Notes: generated by a model from the letters alone, not told the origin. Shown: positions 23,779-33,541, counted from the stretch's first letter. The stretch: DNA of 42,945 nt from Prevotellaceae bacterium UBA6974 (GCA_002450165.1 DJYQ01000009.1:1-42945); one strand, 5' to 3'. Made by a program: numbers and translations.

Positions 23779-24791
23779 GTGGTCAGATAGTTTATCAGTC
23801 TTTCGAATATTTCTCTTAATCCATATCTGGGTTCCCAGCCGAGGGAATTGAGCCTGCCTGTATCAAGCCGATGGAATGTTTCAGGGGCGTAACCCATGTC
23901 ATCATTAGGTTCAACCCGTACCGTGATGTGCGGGTTGACATTGTCTCGCAACCATTCGGCCATGCCTCGGGCAGAGATATATGTCTGGGGATTGGCTACA
24001 TTGTATGCTGTGCCTTTTTTGCCTTGAAGGGCTATGGTGAGCAAAGCCGAGACGACATCTGTCACATAGCAATACGGACGGGCCGAAAGTCCTGTTGTGT
24101 GCAGGATGATGTCCTGACCGAGCGCGGCCTTTCGTGCAAAGGATGCGATGATGCGATTGTCATCCAGGGCAATGCCTGCGCCTGTGGTTTGGGTAAGACG
24201 TGCCGTCATCGTCCTAATGCCGTATTGCGAGGCATATATGCTGCACAGGTTCTCGGCTGCTCGCTTGGCTATAGGGTATGAACTGCGCACACTGGCTGGA
24301 TCCAGGTAACCTTGATAATCCTCGGTTAGAAGTGTGGCTGAATCCGGGACCTGTCCATATACCTCCAAGGATGACAGGTAGATGAACCCCTTGACATTTA
24401 TGTCGCGTGCATAGTCCAGAAGATGCTCGGTGACGTCGATTATCGTGCGGAAGGTCTGTACGGGGTGCTCGACAAAGTAGCGTGATGCCGTGGGGGCTGC
24501 ACAATGTATGATGTAGTCTGCGCAACCCATAGAGGCATAGTCCATTGTTGCAAGGTCTCCGCTGACAAACATGACATTGTCGGGGTTGCCGAACATCTGC
24601 CGGGCCTTTGCCATGTTGCGTACAGGAGCCAGTATTTGTATATCGGCTTCCAGGGCTGTCAGGCATCTTATCAGCGATGAGCCTATCAAGCCTGTTGCCC
24701 CGGTAACGAGGAACGTGGTTCCGCGAAGTTGTTCGCTGTAGCGGAAATCATTTACAAATTCCTGTATGTCCTGTATTTGCTGTCTGTGCAT
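23775..24791 (-). CDS. NAD(P)-dependent extended SDR (nucleotide-sugar epimerase/dehydratase type)
   Basis: A 338-aa extended short-chain dehydrogenase. The Rossmann loop is VTGATGLIGSSL (29-40). The catalytic Tyr-Lys pair is Y172 and K176 within SSYPIAKRA, with S140/S141 upstream (LSSLEVYG). The fold and the segment YCYVTDVV are typical of UDP- or dTDP-sugar epimerases and decarboxylases. It is translationally coupled (ATGA) to cytidylyltransferase B. It may act on a nucleotide-activated sugar, or on the carbonyl group of a polyol precursor; the sequence does not choose between them. Confidence 0.85.
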   Translation of the reverse strand: MHRQQIQDIQEFVNDFRYSEQLRGTTFLVTGATGLIGSSLIRCLTALEADIQILAPVRNMAKARQMFGNPDNVMFVSGDLATMDYASMGCADYIIHCAAPTASRYFVEHPVQTFRTIIDVTEHLLDYARDINVKGFIYLSSLEVYGQVPDSATLLTEDYQGYLDPASVRSSYPIAKRAAENLCSIYASQYGIRTMTARLTQTTGAGIALDDNRIIASFARKAALGQDIILHTTGLSARPYCYVTDVVSALLTIALQGKKGTAYNVANPQTYISARGMAEWLRDNVNPHITVRVEPNDDMGYAPETFHRLDTGRLNSLGWEPRYGLREIFERLINYLTT

Positions 24792-24801
24792 CTGATTACG
24801 G

Positions 24802-25614
24802 CTAATGATTTATCACTATACTGTCTGCATGGTGTTCGCTGCCTGGATTACTGGGCAGTTGCATGTAATTGCCATACTGTGCGGTAAGTTGCTGGTGGTA
24901 ATCGCCCATAACGGGGAAGGTGTGTCCTTCGAATTCCAGCTCTTTCAGAGGAAAGATTCGCTCGGGATAACGCCTTACATAGTATGGTATTCCCAATGCG
25001 TCATCGTAATATGATATGGGCAATATTTTGTTTACCAGGCGTATTATAGGATAGATGGCCTTGGTATTGAGCCACAGTAGCCTGCGTACCTTGCGCGATG
25101 CAACGGCATCGGTCAAACCAGTCTTTTTCAATATCGTATATGTATGACCCATGGTGATATTGCTGAGGCGATGCAGGAGGCGGCTGGTCTTTTCGATTGG
25201 AAAGATATCGATAAAGATGCCGCGTTCCTTCCACATGCGGTCATAGGGGGTAATTTCGTTTATGGTACTGCGGCGGTCGCGTAGCTTGGCGTACTGGAAG
25301 AAGTAATTGGGATCTGTCTCCATGCACTGTATGGCAAGAGTGTCTGGCAACTCGTCCTGAAGGATGACTATCAGGCGGTCGTAGTCTTCCTTGAGCATTT
25401 CGATGTCCAGGTCGTCGTCCCATGGAATGAAGCCCTTGTGGCGGACTGCTCCTAACATGGTGCCTCCGGCAAGCCAGTAACGGAGTCCGTGCCTGCGGCA
25501 TATTCCATCCACTACAAGCAGCAGTTCGAGCATGCGCATCTGCATGAGCCGCAGAGTGGAACCTTCGGGGTTGAATTTGCGGCGTAGTTCCTGTTGGTCA
25601 AATGCTGCTGTCAT
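24802..25614 (-). CDS. LicD-family phosphotransferase
   Basis: A 270-aa protein with the LicD signature: LAGGTMLGAVRHKGFIPWDD and then DLDIEM (residues 48-73). LicD transfers phosphocholine from CDP-choline in Haemophilus and Streptococcus. The related fukutin and FKRP domains transfer ribitol-5-phosphate from CDP-ribitol. Because the next genes encode CDP-polyol-forming enzymes and no choline kinase or uptake gene is present, a polyol-phosphate donor looks more likely here. It starts 3 bp after the upstream GT2 stop. Confidence 0.88.
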   Translation of the reverse strand: MTAAFDQQELRRKFNPEGSTLRLMQMRMLELLLVVDGICRRHGLRYWLAGGTMLGAVRHKGFIPWDDDLDIEMLKEDYDRLIVILQDELPDTLAIQCMETDPNYFFQYAKLRDRRSTINEITPYDRMWKERGIFIDIFPIEKTSRLLHRLSNITMGHTYTILKKTGLTDAVASRKVRRLLWLNTKAIYPIIRLVNKILPISYYDDALGIPYYVRRYPERIFPLKELEFEGHTFPVMGDYHQQLTAQYGNYMQLPSNPGSEHHADSIVINH

Positions 25615-25617
25615 GAT

Positions 25618-26502
25618 TCAGGCTTTGGTAAATATTGTATGGTAATTGCGGATAAGGTATGCTGCATTGCTGATTTTCTGCCATAGACTGTCGTTCAGAA
25701 AGTATCGCATCATGCGATTAAGGTAGGTTGTCTGGACGGTGTTAAGATTGTCTGTCCTTTCGATAATTCCCTGTATCATGGGTATGCGGTCACTTGCCTT
25801 CAGTCCCAGTAGTCGCGCATAGAGGGCCTTGAGGCGGGACATAGGCCTCATCTTATCGCCCGAGGCATTGTTTCCATGCATCCGGTAGAGGCTGATGGCA
25901 TGGGAACTGTAAACCATACCTCCGGCAAAGCATGAGAGGACTGCTAGCCACGAATCATGAAAACTGACTCCCTCGGGAAAGGGAAGTGCTCTGTCCAGAA
26001 GAGAGCGGCGAACGAGCATTGTCGAACCCTGATAGGGGTTTCGCCACAGCAAGATTGTCTGGGATTTGAGCATTTCGTCGCAGGGAGGGTTATCGAACGA
26101 CTGCTGCTGCGAGAGGGTGCAGCCTGTCGGCTTCAGGTTTTGGTCAGTAATAATCGAATTAGCACATGCCAGACTCTTGTCGCCGATTATATCAACAAGG
26201 TGTTGCAAATGGTCCTCGGTCCAGATGTCGTCCTGATCGCAGAGGGCTACGTATTCGGTCTTGGCACAACATTGGATTGCGTGCTGGAAATTGTCCCTGA
26301 ACCCCAGGTTGTGCTGGTTTCGGATAATCCTGATGCGTTGGTCCTTCTCGGCATACTGATACAGGATATCAAGTGTATTGTCGGTCGAACAGTCATCGCA
26401 TATAACGAGCTCAAAGTCGTGGTATGTTTGGGAGAGAATAGATTCAATCTGCTCTCCGACATATCTTGCACCGTTGTAGGTGGCCATTACTATTGATATC
26501 AT
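25618..26502 (-). CDS. Glycosyltransferase family 2 protein
   Basis: A 294-aa GT2 enzyme beginning MISIVMATYNGARYVGEQIE, the standard first strand of the GT-A fold. ELVICDDCSTDNT and the metal-binding CDQDD follow. I use the ATG at 26502, which lies 2 bp after the stop of the upstream acyltransferase. A longer frame starting at 26571 adds residues unlike any GT2 and overlaps the neighbour. The C-terminal third is helical and resembles rhamnosyltransferase-type members. It is a cytoplasmic-face enzyme of the glycan pathway; the sugar is unknown. Confidence 0.88.
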   Translation of the reverse strand: MISIVMATYNGARYVGEQIESILSQTYHDFELVICDDCSTDNTLDILYQYAEKDQRIRIIRNQHNLGFRDNFQHAIQCCAKTEYVALCDQDDIWTEDHLQHLVDIIGDKSLACANSIITDQNLKPTGCTLSQQQSFDNPPCDEMLKSQTILLWRNPYQGSTMLVRRSLLDRALPFPEGVSFHDSWLAVLSCFAGGMVYSSHAISLYRMHGNNASGDKMRPMSRLKALYARLLGLKASDRIPMIQGIIERTDNLNTVQTTYLNRMMRYFLNDSLWQKISNAAYLIRNYHTIFTKA

Positions 26503-26504
26503 AC

Positions 26505-27554
26505 CTACGCCTTCTTCCATCGTCCACTGAGCCAGGGGGTTCCCTCGACATATGGTACCAGCCACGAACAAATCATGAATATTGCCGGTAACAGGATTAT
26601 CACATCGTCATATCTTCCATAAATGCTCCTGCCGAATGAGAGATGTACAAAACGGTAGAAAAAAAGCATGGGAAAATGGCTGATAAAATATACCATCGAG
26701 TGTTCTCCGATAAAACAGATCCACGGAATACGGGGTATGTTTGCGGCTATCAGGAATCCTGACAGTCCGCACAGGATGGCTGATGTATTGAACATAACGG
26801 GTAGGAAATCCCCTGTAAACTTGTTGTTGCTCATCGTATAGGAGGCATCGTGGAATATTGTATTGCCTATGACAAACCCTATAATTAGTATCAACGAGAC
26901 GACTATCGTCATGCTCGGAGCCATATGGTCCATGATGCGATGCCAAGTGCGGCCCAGTTCGAAGAAGAAAATTCCCATGAACACGTTGTTAAGGTCAAGC
27001 CACAGTGGATTTCCGTTCTGGCAAAGCCATAGTCCGATAAGAGGAAACAATGCATATACGAGCGATGTCGCCTGGGCTGCATACGGAGGAAGTCGCCTGG
27101 CAACGATGGCGAGACGCAGTTTCTCCAGAAAATGTATCAGTATGTATGTAACAAAAAACGAGAACAGAAACCAGACCGGCGGATTGCCGTAGAAGCCGCT
27201 ATTCTGCCATATATGCTCGACTTGTATCTGTGGTATTAGATGATGGTATTTGTCATATACGGGTATCTGCAGTGCAAAGTATATCAGGTTGCCTATGGTT
27301 CCTGCTGCCAGGAATGGAAGAAACAATCGCTTTGCCTTGTCCAGTACGTATGCCTTACTGGGCATAGCCGTAACCGACTTGTTGAAATAACCTGCCTTGA
27401 AGAAGAAGAAGGACATGAAAAAATAGCTCCACTGCATGATTTCAAGCCACCAGTCCTCGTTGGGCTTGCCGCATTGTTGCATTATATGCAGGCTGACCAT
27501 GCGGATAATACAGATTCCGCACAGAAGGTCAAAGGCATGATTTCGTTTTTTCAT
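26505..27554 (-). CDS. Integral membrane acyltransferase (acyltransferase 3 family), second copy
   Basis: A 349-aa polytopic protein starting MKKRNHAFDLLCGICIIRMV, with FDLLCGICIIRMVSLHIMQQ matching the N-terminal Arg...His helix of acyltransferase 3 proteins. About ten hydrophobic segments follow. It is the first gene of the minus-strand glycan unit. An ATG two codons earlier (27560) is an alternative start. TAATTTTG on the minus strand (27568-27561) could be a -7 box, which would give an almost leaderless mRNA. It probably acetylates a residue of the glycan made by this unit. Confidence 0.88.
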   Translation of the reverse strand: MKKRNHAFDLLCGICIIRMVSLHIMQQCGKPNEDWWLEIMQWSYFFMSFFFFKAGYFNKSVTAMPSKAYVLDKAKRLFLPFLAAGTIGNLIYFALQIPVYDKYHHLIPQIQVEHIWQNSGFYGNPPVWFLFSFFVTYILIHFLEKLRLAIVARRLPPYAAQATSLVYALFPLIGLWLCQNGNPLWLDLNNVFMGIFFFELGRTWHRIMDHMAPSMTIVVSLILIIGFVIGNTIFHDASYTMSNNKFTGDFLPVMFNTSAILCGLSGFLIAANIPRIPWICFIGEHSMVYFISHFPMLFFYRFVHLSFGRSIYGRYDDVIILLPAIFMICSWLVPYVEGTPWLSGRWKKA

Positions 27555-27560
27555 TTGCAC

Positions 27561-27655
27561 AAAATTAACAATTTAATCCTTAATTCGTTATTCCGCGTTC
27601 ATTATTTTATATACTGACAGGGCATTTTTCAATTAAATTCCGTATTTTTGTGTTC
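27561..27655. promoter_or_regulatory. Divergent promoter region between two glycan units
   Basis: 95 bp of A/T-rich sequence. -7-like boxes face both ways: TAATTTTG on the minus strand (27568-27561) and TATTTTTG on the plus strand (27643-27650). Neither has a clear TTTG at the proper spacing. Both lie so close to the start codons that the transcripts would have very short leaders. Confidence 0.35.
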
Positions 27656-28651
27656 ATGGAAGCATTAGTTGATGTCTCGGTACTGATTCTGTTTTTCAAC
27701 CGGCCCGAACAATTGGGAAAGGTTTTTGACGAGGTGCGCAAAGCAAGGCCCGCACGTCTGTTCCTATACCAGGACGGTCCCAGGGACGAGAAGGATTTGC
27801 CTGGCATCATGGAATGCCGCAAAGTAGTAGGAAATATTGATTGGGAGTGCGATGTACATACCAAATACCAGGAGAAGAACTATGGTTGCGACCCCAGCGA
27901 ATTTATTTCGCAACGCTGGGCCTTCTCGCTGAGTGACAAGTGTATAGTGCTGGAGGATGATGACGTGCCCAGCGTGTCCTTCTTCCGCTTCTGCAAGGAA
28001 ATGCTGGACAGGTACGAGAATGACTCCCGTATCACGCATATCTCGGGATTCAACACCGACGAGGTGACACAGGATGTCCGGGAATCGTACTTCTTCTCGC
28101 GTGCATTCTCAATTTGGGGATGGGCTTCCTGGGCACGTGTAGTCAACAAGTGGGACGGGAATTATGGTTTCGTAAAAGATCCGCATCAATTCGGGCTTCT
28201 TAAAAGAAAAGTCCGTGAACATAGTCTGCGCAGTGATATGCCGGCAATGTGTGCAGCACATGCCGAACGCAACAAAGAGTATTACGAGACTATTTTCTGG
28301 GCATATATGACGCTGAATGACGGAATGTGTATTGTTCCGCGGGTAAACCTAATAAACAATATCGGTATGGAAGGTGGTGCACATTACAGTGCACAGCTTA
28401 ATTTGCTGCCGCGTCGCCTGCGCAAGCAATTTACGATGAAACGGCACGAGATGGTTTTTCCGCTAATTCATCCTGAGGAAATCAGGGAGTACCCGGCGTA
28501 TCAGAAACGCTATCACCTGATGAATGCCTGGGACAACCCCTGGCGCAAGGTTCAGTATTCTGTCGAGGAGTTCTGGCTAAACCTTATGGCAGGAAATTTA
28601 GGAAACATCGCATCTGCAATCAAGAAACGTATCCGCAAAAACCTGAGATGA
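27656..28651 (+). CDS. GT-A fold glycosyltransferase (nucleotide-diphospho-sugar transferase)
   Basis: A 331-aa protein opening VDVSVLILFFNRPEQLGKVF, a GT2-like first strand, then LFLYQDGPRD and the metal-binding IVLEDDDVPS. IWGWASWARVV and KWDG are seen in a related group of Bacteroidales sugar transferases. I chose ATG 27656; an upstream in-frame GTG at 27650 falls in a -7-like box. The stop overlaps the start of the next gene (ATGA). It adds a sugar in the same glycan pathway; specificity is unknown. Confidence 0.85.
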   Translation: MEALVDVSVLILFFNRPEQLGKVFDEVRKARPARLFLYQDGPRDEKDLPGIMECRKVVGNIDWECDVHTKYQEKNYGCDPSEFISQRWAFSLSDKCIVLEDDDVPSVSFFRFCKEMLDRYENDSRITHISGFNTDEVTQDVRESYFFSRAFSIWGWASWARVVNKWDGNYGFVKDPHQFGLLKRKVREHSLRSDMPAMCAAHAERNKEYYETIFWAYMTLNDGMCIVPRVNLINNIGMEGGAHYSAQLNLLPRRLRKQFTMKRHEMVFPLIHPEEIREYPAYQKRYHLMNAWDNPWRKVQYSVEEFWLNLMAGNLGNIASAIKKRIRKNLR

Positions 28652-29781
28652 ATGTACTGATTATTTCCACTGCTGAGAAGACAGGCGGAGGGGCAATTGC
28701 TGCCCGTAGGTTGATGGAGGCTCTGAACCGGAATGGTGTCGATGCCAGAATGTTGGTACGCGACAGGCAGACGGATTCGCCGTGTGTTATAAACCGTGGC
28801 AATATTGTCCCAAAGATATTGGAACGGCTGGAACTGATGATAAAACTGCGCCTTCCATGCAGTAAGACGTGGCAATATGATACTGCAGACTTTGGCATAG
28901 ATGTCCTGAGTACGCCCGAATACAAGAATGCCGATGTGATACATCTGCATTGGATAAATCAGGGTATGCTTTCCCTAAAACAACTTGAAAGGATGGTAAG
29001 GGACAGGAAACGGATTGTTTGGACATTGCACGATGAGTGGCCGTTCTCGGGCATAAGACATTATAACGGGGACATCGATTCGGACAAAGGTATCGGTGAA
29101 ACTGCCAGATTTTGTCGCTTAGACAACAAGATACGTAATTTGAAGGCTGGAATCTACGCCTCGGGCAACATACACTTTGTGGGTTGTAGCCAATGGATTA
29201 CGGATTTGGCCAGACAGTCAATGCCTGATGTAGAATGTACGCATATAAACAACTGTATTCCACAGGATGTATTCCAGCCCATGGACCGACAGGAGGTGCG
29301 CAGGAAGCTGAACCTTCCTCCTAACCGGAAGATTATCCTGTTCTGTAGCCAGAAGGTTACGGACAAGCGAAAGGGTATGGTTTATCTGGACGAGGCGCTG
29401 CAAGGATTTCAGGACGTACATGTCGTGCGACTGGGAGCCGGAGGGACGTTTGTCAGTGACGAGAAAACGATGGCAATGATGTATGCTGCCGCTGATTGCT
29501 TTGTAACGCCATCGCTGCAGGACAATCTTCCGAATACCATTGCCGAGTCCATGTCATGCGGAACACCATGCGTAGGTTTCGACACCGGTGGCATTCCCGA
29601 GATGATAAGCCACAGGCAAAACGGTTACGTTGCCAGGTATTGTGACAGTAATGATCTGGCCAAGGGAATCAGGTTTGTATTTGCTCATCCCGAACTGCGG
29701 CAGGCTGCTGCATCCAGTGCGATGGACGATTATGATGGGAAACGTGTTTCACAGGAGTATATCAGGATATATGAGCAGTAG
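28648..29781 (+). CDS. Glycosyltransferase family 4 protein
   Basis: A 377-aa GT-B enzyme. It begins MNVLIISTAEKTGGGAIAAR, with the glycine-rich acceptor-side loop. The C-terminal half has IILFCSQKVTDKRKG and the donor-site segment VTPSLQDNLPNTIAESMSCG followed by GTPCVGFDTGGIPE, the typical E-x7-E region. It is coupled to the preceding transferase by an ATGA overlap and to the VanZ-like gene by an 11-bp overlap. Confidence 0.92.
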   Translation: MNVLIISTAEKTGGGAIAARRLMEALNRNGVDARMLVRDRQTDSPCVINRGNIVPKILERLELMIKLRLPCSKTWQYDTADFGIDVLSTPEYKNADVIHLHWINQGMLSLKQLERMVRDRKRIVWTLHDEWPFSGIRHYNGDIDSDKGIGETARFCRLDNKIRNLKAGIYASGNIHFVGCSQWITDLARQSMPDVECTHINNCIPQDVFQPMDRQEVRRKLNLPPNRKIILFCSQKVTDKRKGMVYLDEALQGFQDVHVVRLGAGGTFVSDEKTMAMMYAAADCFVTPSLQDNLPNTIAESMSCGTPCVGFDTGGIPEMISHRQNGYVARYCDSNDLAKGIRFVFAHPELRQAAASSAMDDYDGKRVSQEYIRIYEQ

Positions 29782-30154
29782 ATATTTCTTTTCCATACTT
29801 GTGGTTCTTTTTGTTACAGCGCTGAGTCTGTTCCCCGCACAGGAATTTCCCGAGGTGGATGTACGGTTTGCAGACAAATGGGCACATTGGTTAATGTATG
29901 CCGCCATGACAACGATAATAGGTATTGAACTGGGACTGAAAAATCCCGTCAAGACATGGATGAGACGAATTATCTCGATTGCGGCGTTCTCGGCATTGTG
30001 GGGGGCGCTGATGGAATTATGTCAGGCATGTCTCACGACGACACGCAACGGTGACATCCTGGATGCAGCCGCCAATACTTTCGGAGCCCTGTGTGGAGCT
30101 TTGGCCCTGTTAATCCTGTACAGGATGGTTCCACGCTTGAAAGGAGTCAAATAA
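29771..30154 (+). CDS. VanZ-like membrane protein
   Basis: A 127-aa protein with about four hydrophobic segments. DKWAHWLMYAAMTTIIG matches the conserved region after the first helix of VanZ-like proteins, and GALMELCQACLTTTRNGDIL with DAAANTFGALCG matches the segment E-x2-Q...R-x3-D-x2-N-x2-G. I use ATG 29771, inside the end of the GT4 gene. Longer in-frame starts would run far into that gene. VanZ-like proteins occur in glycopeptide-resistance clusters and beside surface-glycan genes; their role is uncertain. The stop lies 2 bp from the stop of the convergent GT2 gene. Confidence 0.85.
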   Translation: MSSRYFFSILVVLFVTALSLFPAQEFPEVDVRFADKWAHWLMYAAMTTIIGIELGLKNPVKTWMRRIISIAAFSALWGALMELCQACLTTTRNGDILDAAANTFGALCGALALLILYRMVPRLKGVK

Positions 30155-30156
30155 CA

Positions 30157-30954
30157 TTATCGTCTTATAACGCTTCGCAAAACGAACCACAGATGCTGCA
30201 CTACGGCAGTTATCCAGCCGTAGTGTATTGACATCAGACGGAAACGTTCCCTGAGTGATGCCCTATGGTTTTTGGTAGTCATTCCCTCGGACAGATAGTC
30301 CGTCAGTATCATATTGGAATTGAGCACCGGCAGCCTGCGACGTGCCGCACGCTTTAACAAGCGTATGCACCAGTCAAAGTCTGCGCTGAAGCGGTACTTG
30401 AGATTATATTTTTCTAAACGAGCCAAGTCTGTTCGCACATAAAAGCTTTGGTGGCATACAAGCATTCCGCTTGCAAAACTTTGCCAGCATAGTCTTTTGG
30501 GTGCCCGAAGACGGCGGTGACGCAGGAATCTGCCTTCGCCATCAACAACATCTGTCTCGCCATATACTATTGCGGGATTATGCGCATCACCCTTTAGCCA
30601 GTCCATCTTTTCAACCAGATTCGCAATGGTTGTCTTGTCGTGCAGGCAATCACCGGCATTTAGAAATACGATGTAATCACCGGTAGCATTCAGCAGAGCC
30701 TTGTTCATGGCATCATAGAGCCCGTTGTCGGGTTCTCGCAAGACGTTGATCTGATGAGGTATTTTCTCGTGTGAATTACGCTCCACATACCGCTGGACCA
30801 AAAGGAATGTGCCGTCTGTACTGCACCCGTCGATAATCAGGTGCTCTATGTACCTGTAGGTCTGACAGGAAACACTGTCAATGGTTCGCTGCAACGTTTC
30901 CTGTGCATTATAGGTAACCGTTGCAATAGTTATCAGAGGAAACTCTCCTTTCAT
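30157..30954 (-). CDS. Glycosyltransferase family 2 protein
   Basis: A 265-aa GT2 enzyme starting with FPLITIATVTYNAQETLQRT. HLIIDGCSTDGT and FLNAGDCLHD are the UDP- and metal-binding motifs, in the order and spacing common for WcaA-type transferases. It follows the yfhO-like gene with a 16-bp gap on the minus strand, so it belongs to the typA operon rather than to the plus-strand unit it faces. Confidence 0.9.
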   Translation of the reverse strand: MKGEFPLITIATVTYNAQETLQRTIDSVSCQTYRYIEHLIIDGCSTDGTFLLVQRYVERNSHEKIPHQINVLREPDNGLYDAMNKALLNATGDYIVFLNAGDCLHDKTTIANLVEKMDWLKGDAHNPAIVYGETDVVDGEGRFLRHRRLRAPKRLCWQSFASGMLVCHQSFYVRTDLARLEKYNLKYRFSADFDWCIRLLKRAARRRLPVLNSNMILTDYLSEGMTTKNHRASLRERFRLMSIHYGWITAVVQHLWFVLRSVIRR

Positions 30955-30970
30955 AATCAGGAGTTGCCGG

Positions 30971-33535
30971 TTAACAGGTTCCTTTTTTTCTCCTCCACAC
31001 AGTTGCTACCACTATGCCAAGAGCAATGAATGCGAGAAGAGCCATTGCCGAATATGCTACCGTCTCGGTCGTGTGGACGGTCTTCGGGTCAAAGTACATG
31101 GTGATTTCACATTCTCCGGCAGGCACCTTAATTGCGCGTAGTACATAGTCAACGCGCCCAACCGGAACATCGTTACCATTGACCGTTGCGCGCCATCCAG
31201 GGTAGTAGATATCCGAGAATACTATTACACCGCCCTTTTTGCTGTCGGCCCTGTATTTCAACTCAACTGGCCCATACGAAGTCAGCGTTACAGCAGCCGT
31301 GCTATCCTGGACAGAATTGTATCCGGACATCCAGTCTTTTGCATCACCACACGACTCGGAGAACGAGGAGACCGCAACTTTACGAAGGTCAACCTTGCTC
31401 AGCATCGACAACTCGCTGTCAGCATTTCCGACATTGCGAACCTCGGAAACAAACCATGCATTGCCCATTGCCGAAGGATTCTGCACAGCAATCTTACTGC
31501 CTCCCTGGATTGCGAGTATAACATATTTCATATTCAGCATATCCAGCACAGGGAATATGCTGTCTCCGCCCTGAAGCAACAAGCCTTGCTCTGTCTGTCC
31601 GACATGCTTCTGGATATTGTTCATCTCGGGAGAGATATGCGCCTCTATCAATTCCTGATAACGTCGCAGTTTTGCCGCATGATAGCCTCCGATTGACTTG
31701 TGCCAGTAACTTGCATCATTGCTATTGAATGTGCTACATGACATATCCAACGTGCGATAGTATGGAGTCTTGTCCGCGAGTATAAGATTATCTGCCTCGG
31801 TTTTGGCAAAAGTCTGTTCGACCGATGTCGGATATATGAACATGTCCTTGTTAAGGTAACGGGTATTAACTCCCCACATATCAACAAGACACAGCAACGT
31901 TATGCCAATTACCAGCGGAATGGCCTTAATCTTCCTGAAGTAATACAGAAGCAGCATACCGGTACCGATAGCTACAATGGTGAATGAACGCATACAGTCT
32001 GCCTGGAATACAGTACGGCGCATCTCGAAAAGATTGGAGCGTATCTGCAAATAGATATCCCCAGGTATGTACCCAGCAGTGACGGCATCGTCAAACATTT
32101 GGCTCTCGGACTGACTGATGTAACTGCCAAAGAATACGTCTGGCATTATATAGAAAAGCATACAGATACCTGCTGTAATGCCGAAACTGATCCACAATGC
32201 GTTGATTCTTCTGCCTGTAAAAGGCAATTTGACCATGACACATGTCGGGTCTTCGACAAATCTCTTTAATGCCATTACCGCCATCAATGGTATGGTGAAT
32301 TCGGCAATTACCAATATGGACGCTACCGTACGGAACTTGTCGTACATTGGCACATAATCCAGGAAAAAATCCGTTAAGCCCATGAAATTCCTTCCCCATG
32401 ACAATGCGATTGACAGCATGGTTGCAATGAGTAGTGCCCACGACATGGGACCGCGTACAATCAGCAGGCACAAGACGAACAACATACACACGAATGCACC
32501 GACATATACAGGCCCCGATGTTCCTGGCTGGTCACCCCAGTACTGGCCCATCTGCTGATATATTTGAATGAACCTGTTATCAGCCTTATCCATAGCCTCC
32601 CGGCTACGTGACAAGGGCATACTGGCACCGCCCTTGGTGTTTGGAACCAGCAAAGTCCATGTTTCGTCAATGCCATAGCTCCAGGCTGTGATATAGCTTC
32701 GCTCCAATCCGCTGGACGTCTGGTCTCCAGGGTCCTTTGTCACATGTGTCAGTTCACTTTTGCCGCGCATGCTCTCCTTCTGATATTCCCATGTATGATA
32801 CAAATTGGATGCATTCATGGCAACACCCAGGATACAGCCTGTTGCAAATACGCATGATGACTTGAGCCAACCTATGCCGCGATCTCCTTTTATGATTGAG
32901 TCTGCAAGCCATCCCAATGACATGAGCCCGATTACGAACATGAAATAATATGTCATCTGGACATGATTGGAAACAATCTGCAAACCCATGAACAGGGCTG
33001 TCACTATAATGCCCCAGGCATATTTACCTCTATAGCACAAGGCCATACCGCCAATGGTGGGTGGAATAAAGGCCAATGTAAAGACCTTCCATATATGACC
33101 TGCAGCAATGATAATGAAAAAGTAACTGGAAAATGCCCATATCACGGCTCCTAATGCTGACATCCAGACCTTGAAATCAAAACAACGAAGCATGATATAG
33201 AACCCCAGTAGCATGATGAATACGTATGCGGCGACGTCTGGCAGTCCCAATGTGTACCAAGCCTTGATGGTACCCAGTGTATTGGTGCTGTCATAAGACG
33301 GAGCCAACTGATATGTGGGCATGCCCGAAAACAGCGTATTTGTCCATCGTGGGGTCTCCCCGTTGTGCTGACTACGATACTCATTAATTTCCACACCTGC
33401 GCCTACAGCTCCTGTGTGGTCTGTTCCTGTCAAAACCTTGTGTCCCTGGATAGGATTCCAAAAATAAGCAACACTGATAACGACAAACAATGCAACGGGA
33501 ATTGCATCCTTGAAATACTTCAGATAATTTTTCAT
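30971..33535 (-). CDS. YfhO-family polytopic membrane protein
   Basis: An 854-aa protein with about a dozen membrane helices and a large soluble C-terminal part (about 580-830) rich in beta strands, ending with one more helix (VAYSAMALLAFIALGIVVAT). ETPRWTNTLFSGMPTYQ near residue 60 and the Trp/Arg-rich YYPGWRATVNG near the end are YfhO signatures. The Firmicutes homologues are GT-C-like enzymes linked to glycosylation of lipoteichoic acid. Here it may add sugars on the periplasmic side, consistent with the next gene being a GT2. It begins 6 bp after typA. Confidence 0.88.
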   Translation of the reverse strand: MKNYLKYFKDAIPVALFVVISVAYFWNPIQGHKVLTGTDHTGAVGAGVEINEYRSQHNGETPRWTNTLFSGMPTYQLAPSYDSTNTLGTIKAWYTLGLPDVAAYVFIMLLGFYIMLRCFDFKVWMSALGAVIWAFSSYFFIIIAAGHIWKVFTLAFIPPTIGGMALCYRGKYAWGIIVTALFMGLQIVSNHVQMTYYFMFVIGLMSLGWLADSIIKGDRGIGWLKSSCVFATGCILGVAMNASNLYHTWEYQKESMRGKSELTHVTKDPGDQTSSGLERSYITAWSYGIDETWTLLVPNTKGGASMPLSRSREAMDKADNRFIQIYQQMGQYWGDQPGTSGPVYVGAFVCMLFVLCLLIVRGPMSWALLIATMLSIALSWGRNFMGLTDFFLDYVPMYDKFRTVASILVIAEFTIPLMAVMALKRFVEDPTCVMVKLPFTGRRINALWISFGITAGICMLFYIMPDVFFGSYISQSESQMFDDAVTAGYIPGDIYLQIRSNLFEMRRTVFQADCMRSFTIVAIGTGMLLLYYFRKIKAIPLVIGITLLCLVDMWGVNTRYLNKDMFIYPTSVEQTFAKTEADNLILADKTPYYRTLDMSCSTFNSNDASYWHKSIGGYHAAKLRRYQELIEAHISPEMNNIQKHVGQTEQGLLLQGGDSIFPVLDMLNMKYVILAIQGGSKIAVQNPSAMGNAWFVSEVRNVGNADSELSMLSKVDLRKVAVSSFSESCGDAKDWMSGYNSVQDSTAAVTLTSYGPVELKYRADSKKGGVIVFSDIYYPGWRATVNGNDVPVGRVDYVLRAIKVPAGECEITMYFDPKTVHTTETVAYSAMALLAFIALGIVVATVWRRKKGTC

Positions 33536-33541
33536 GGCTGA

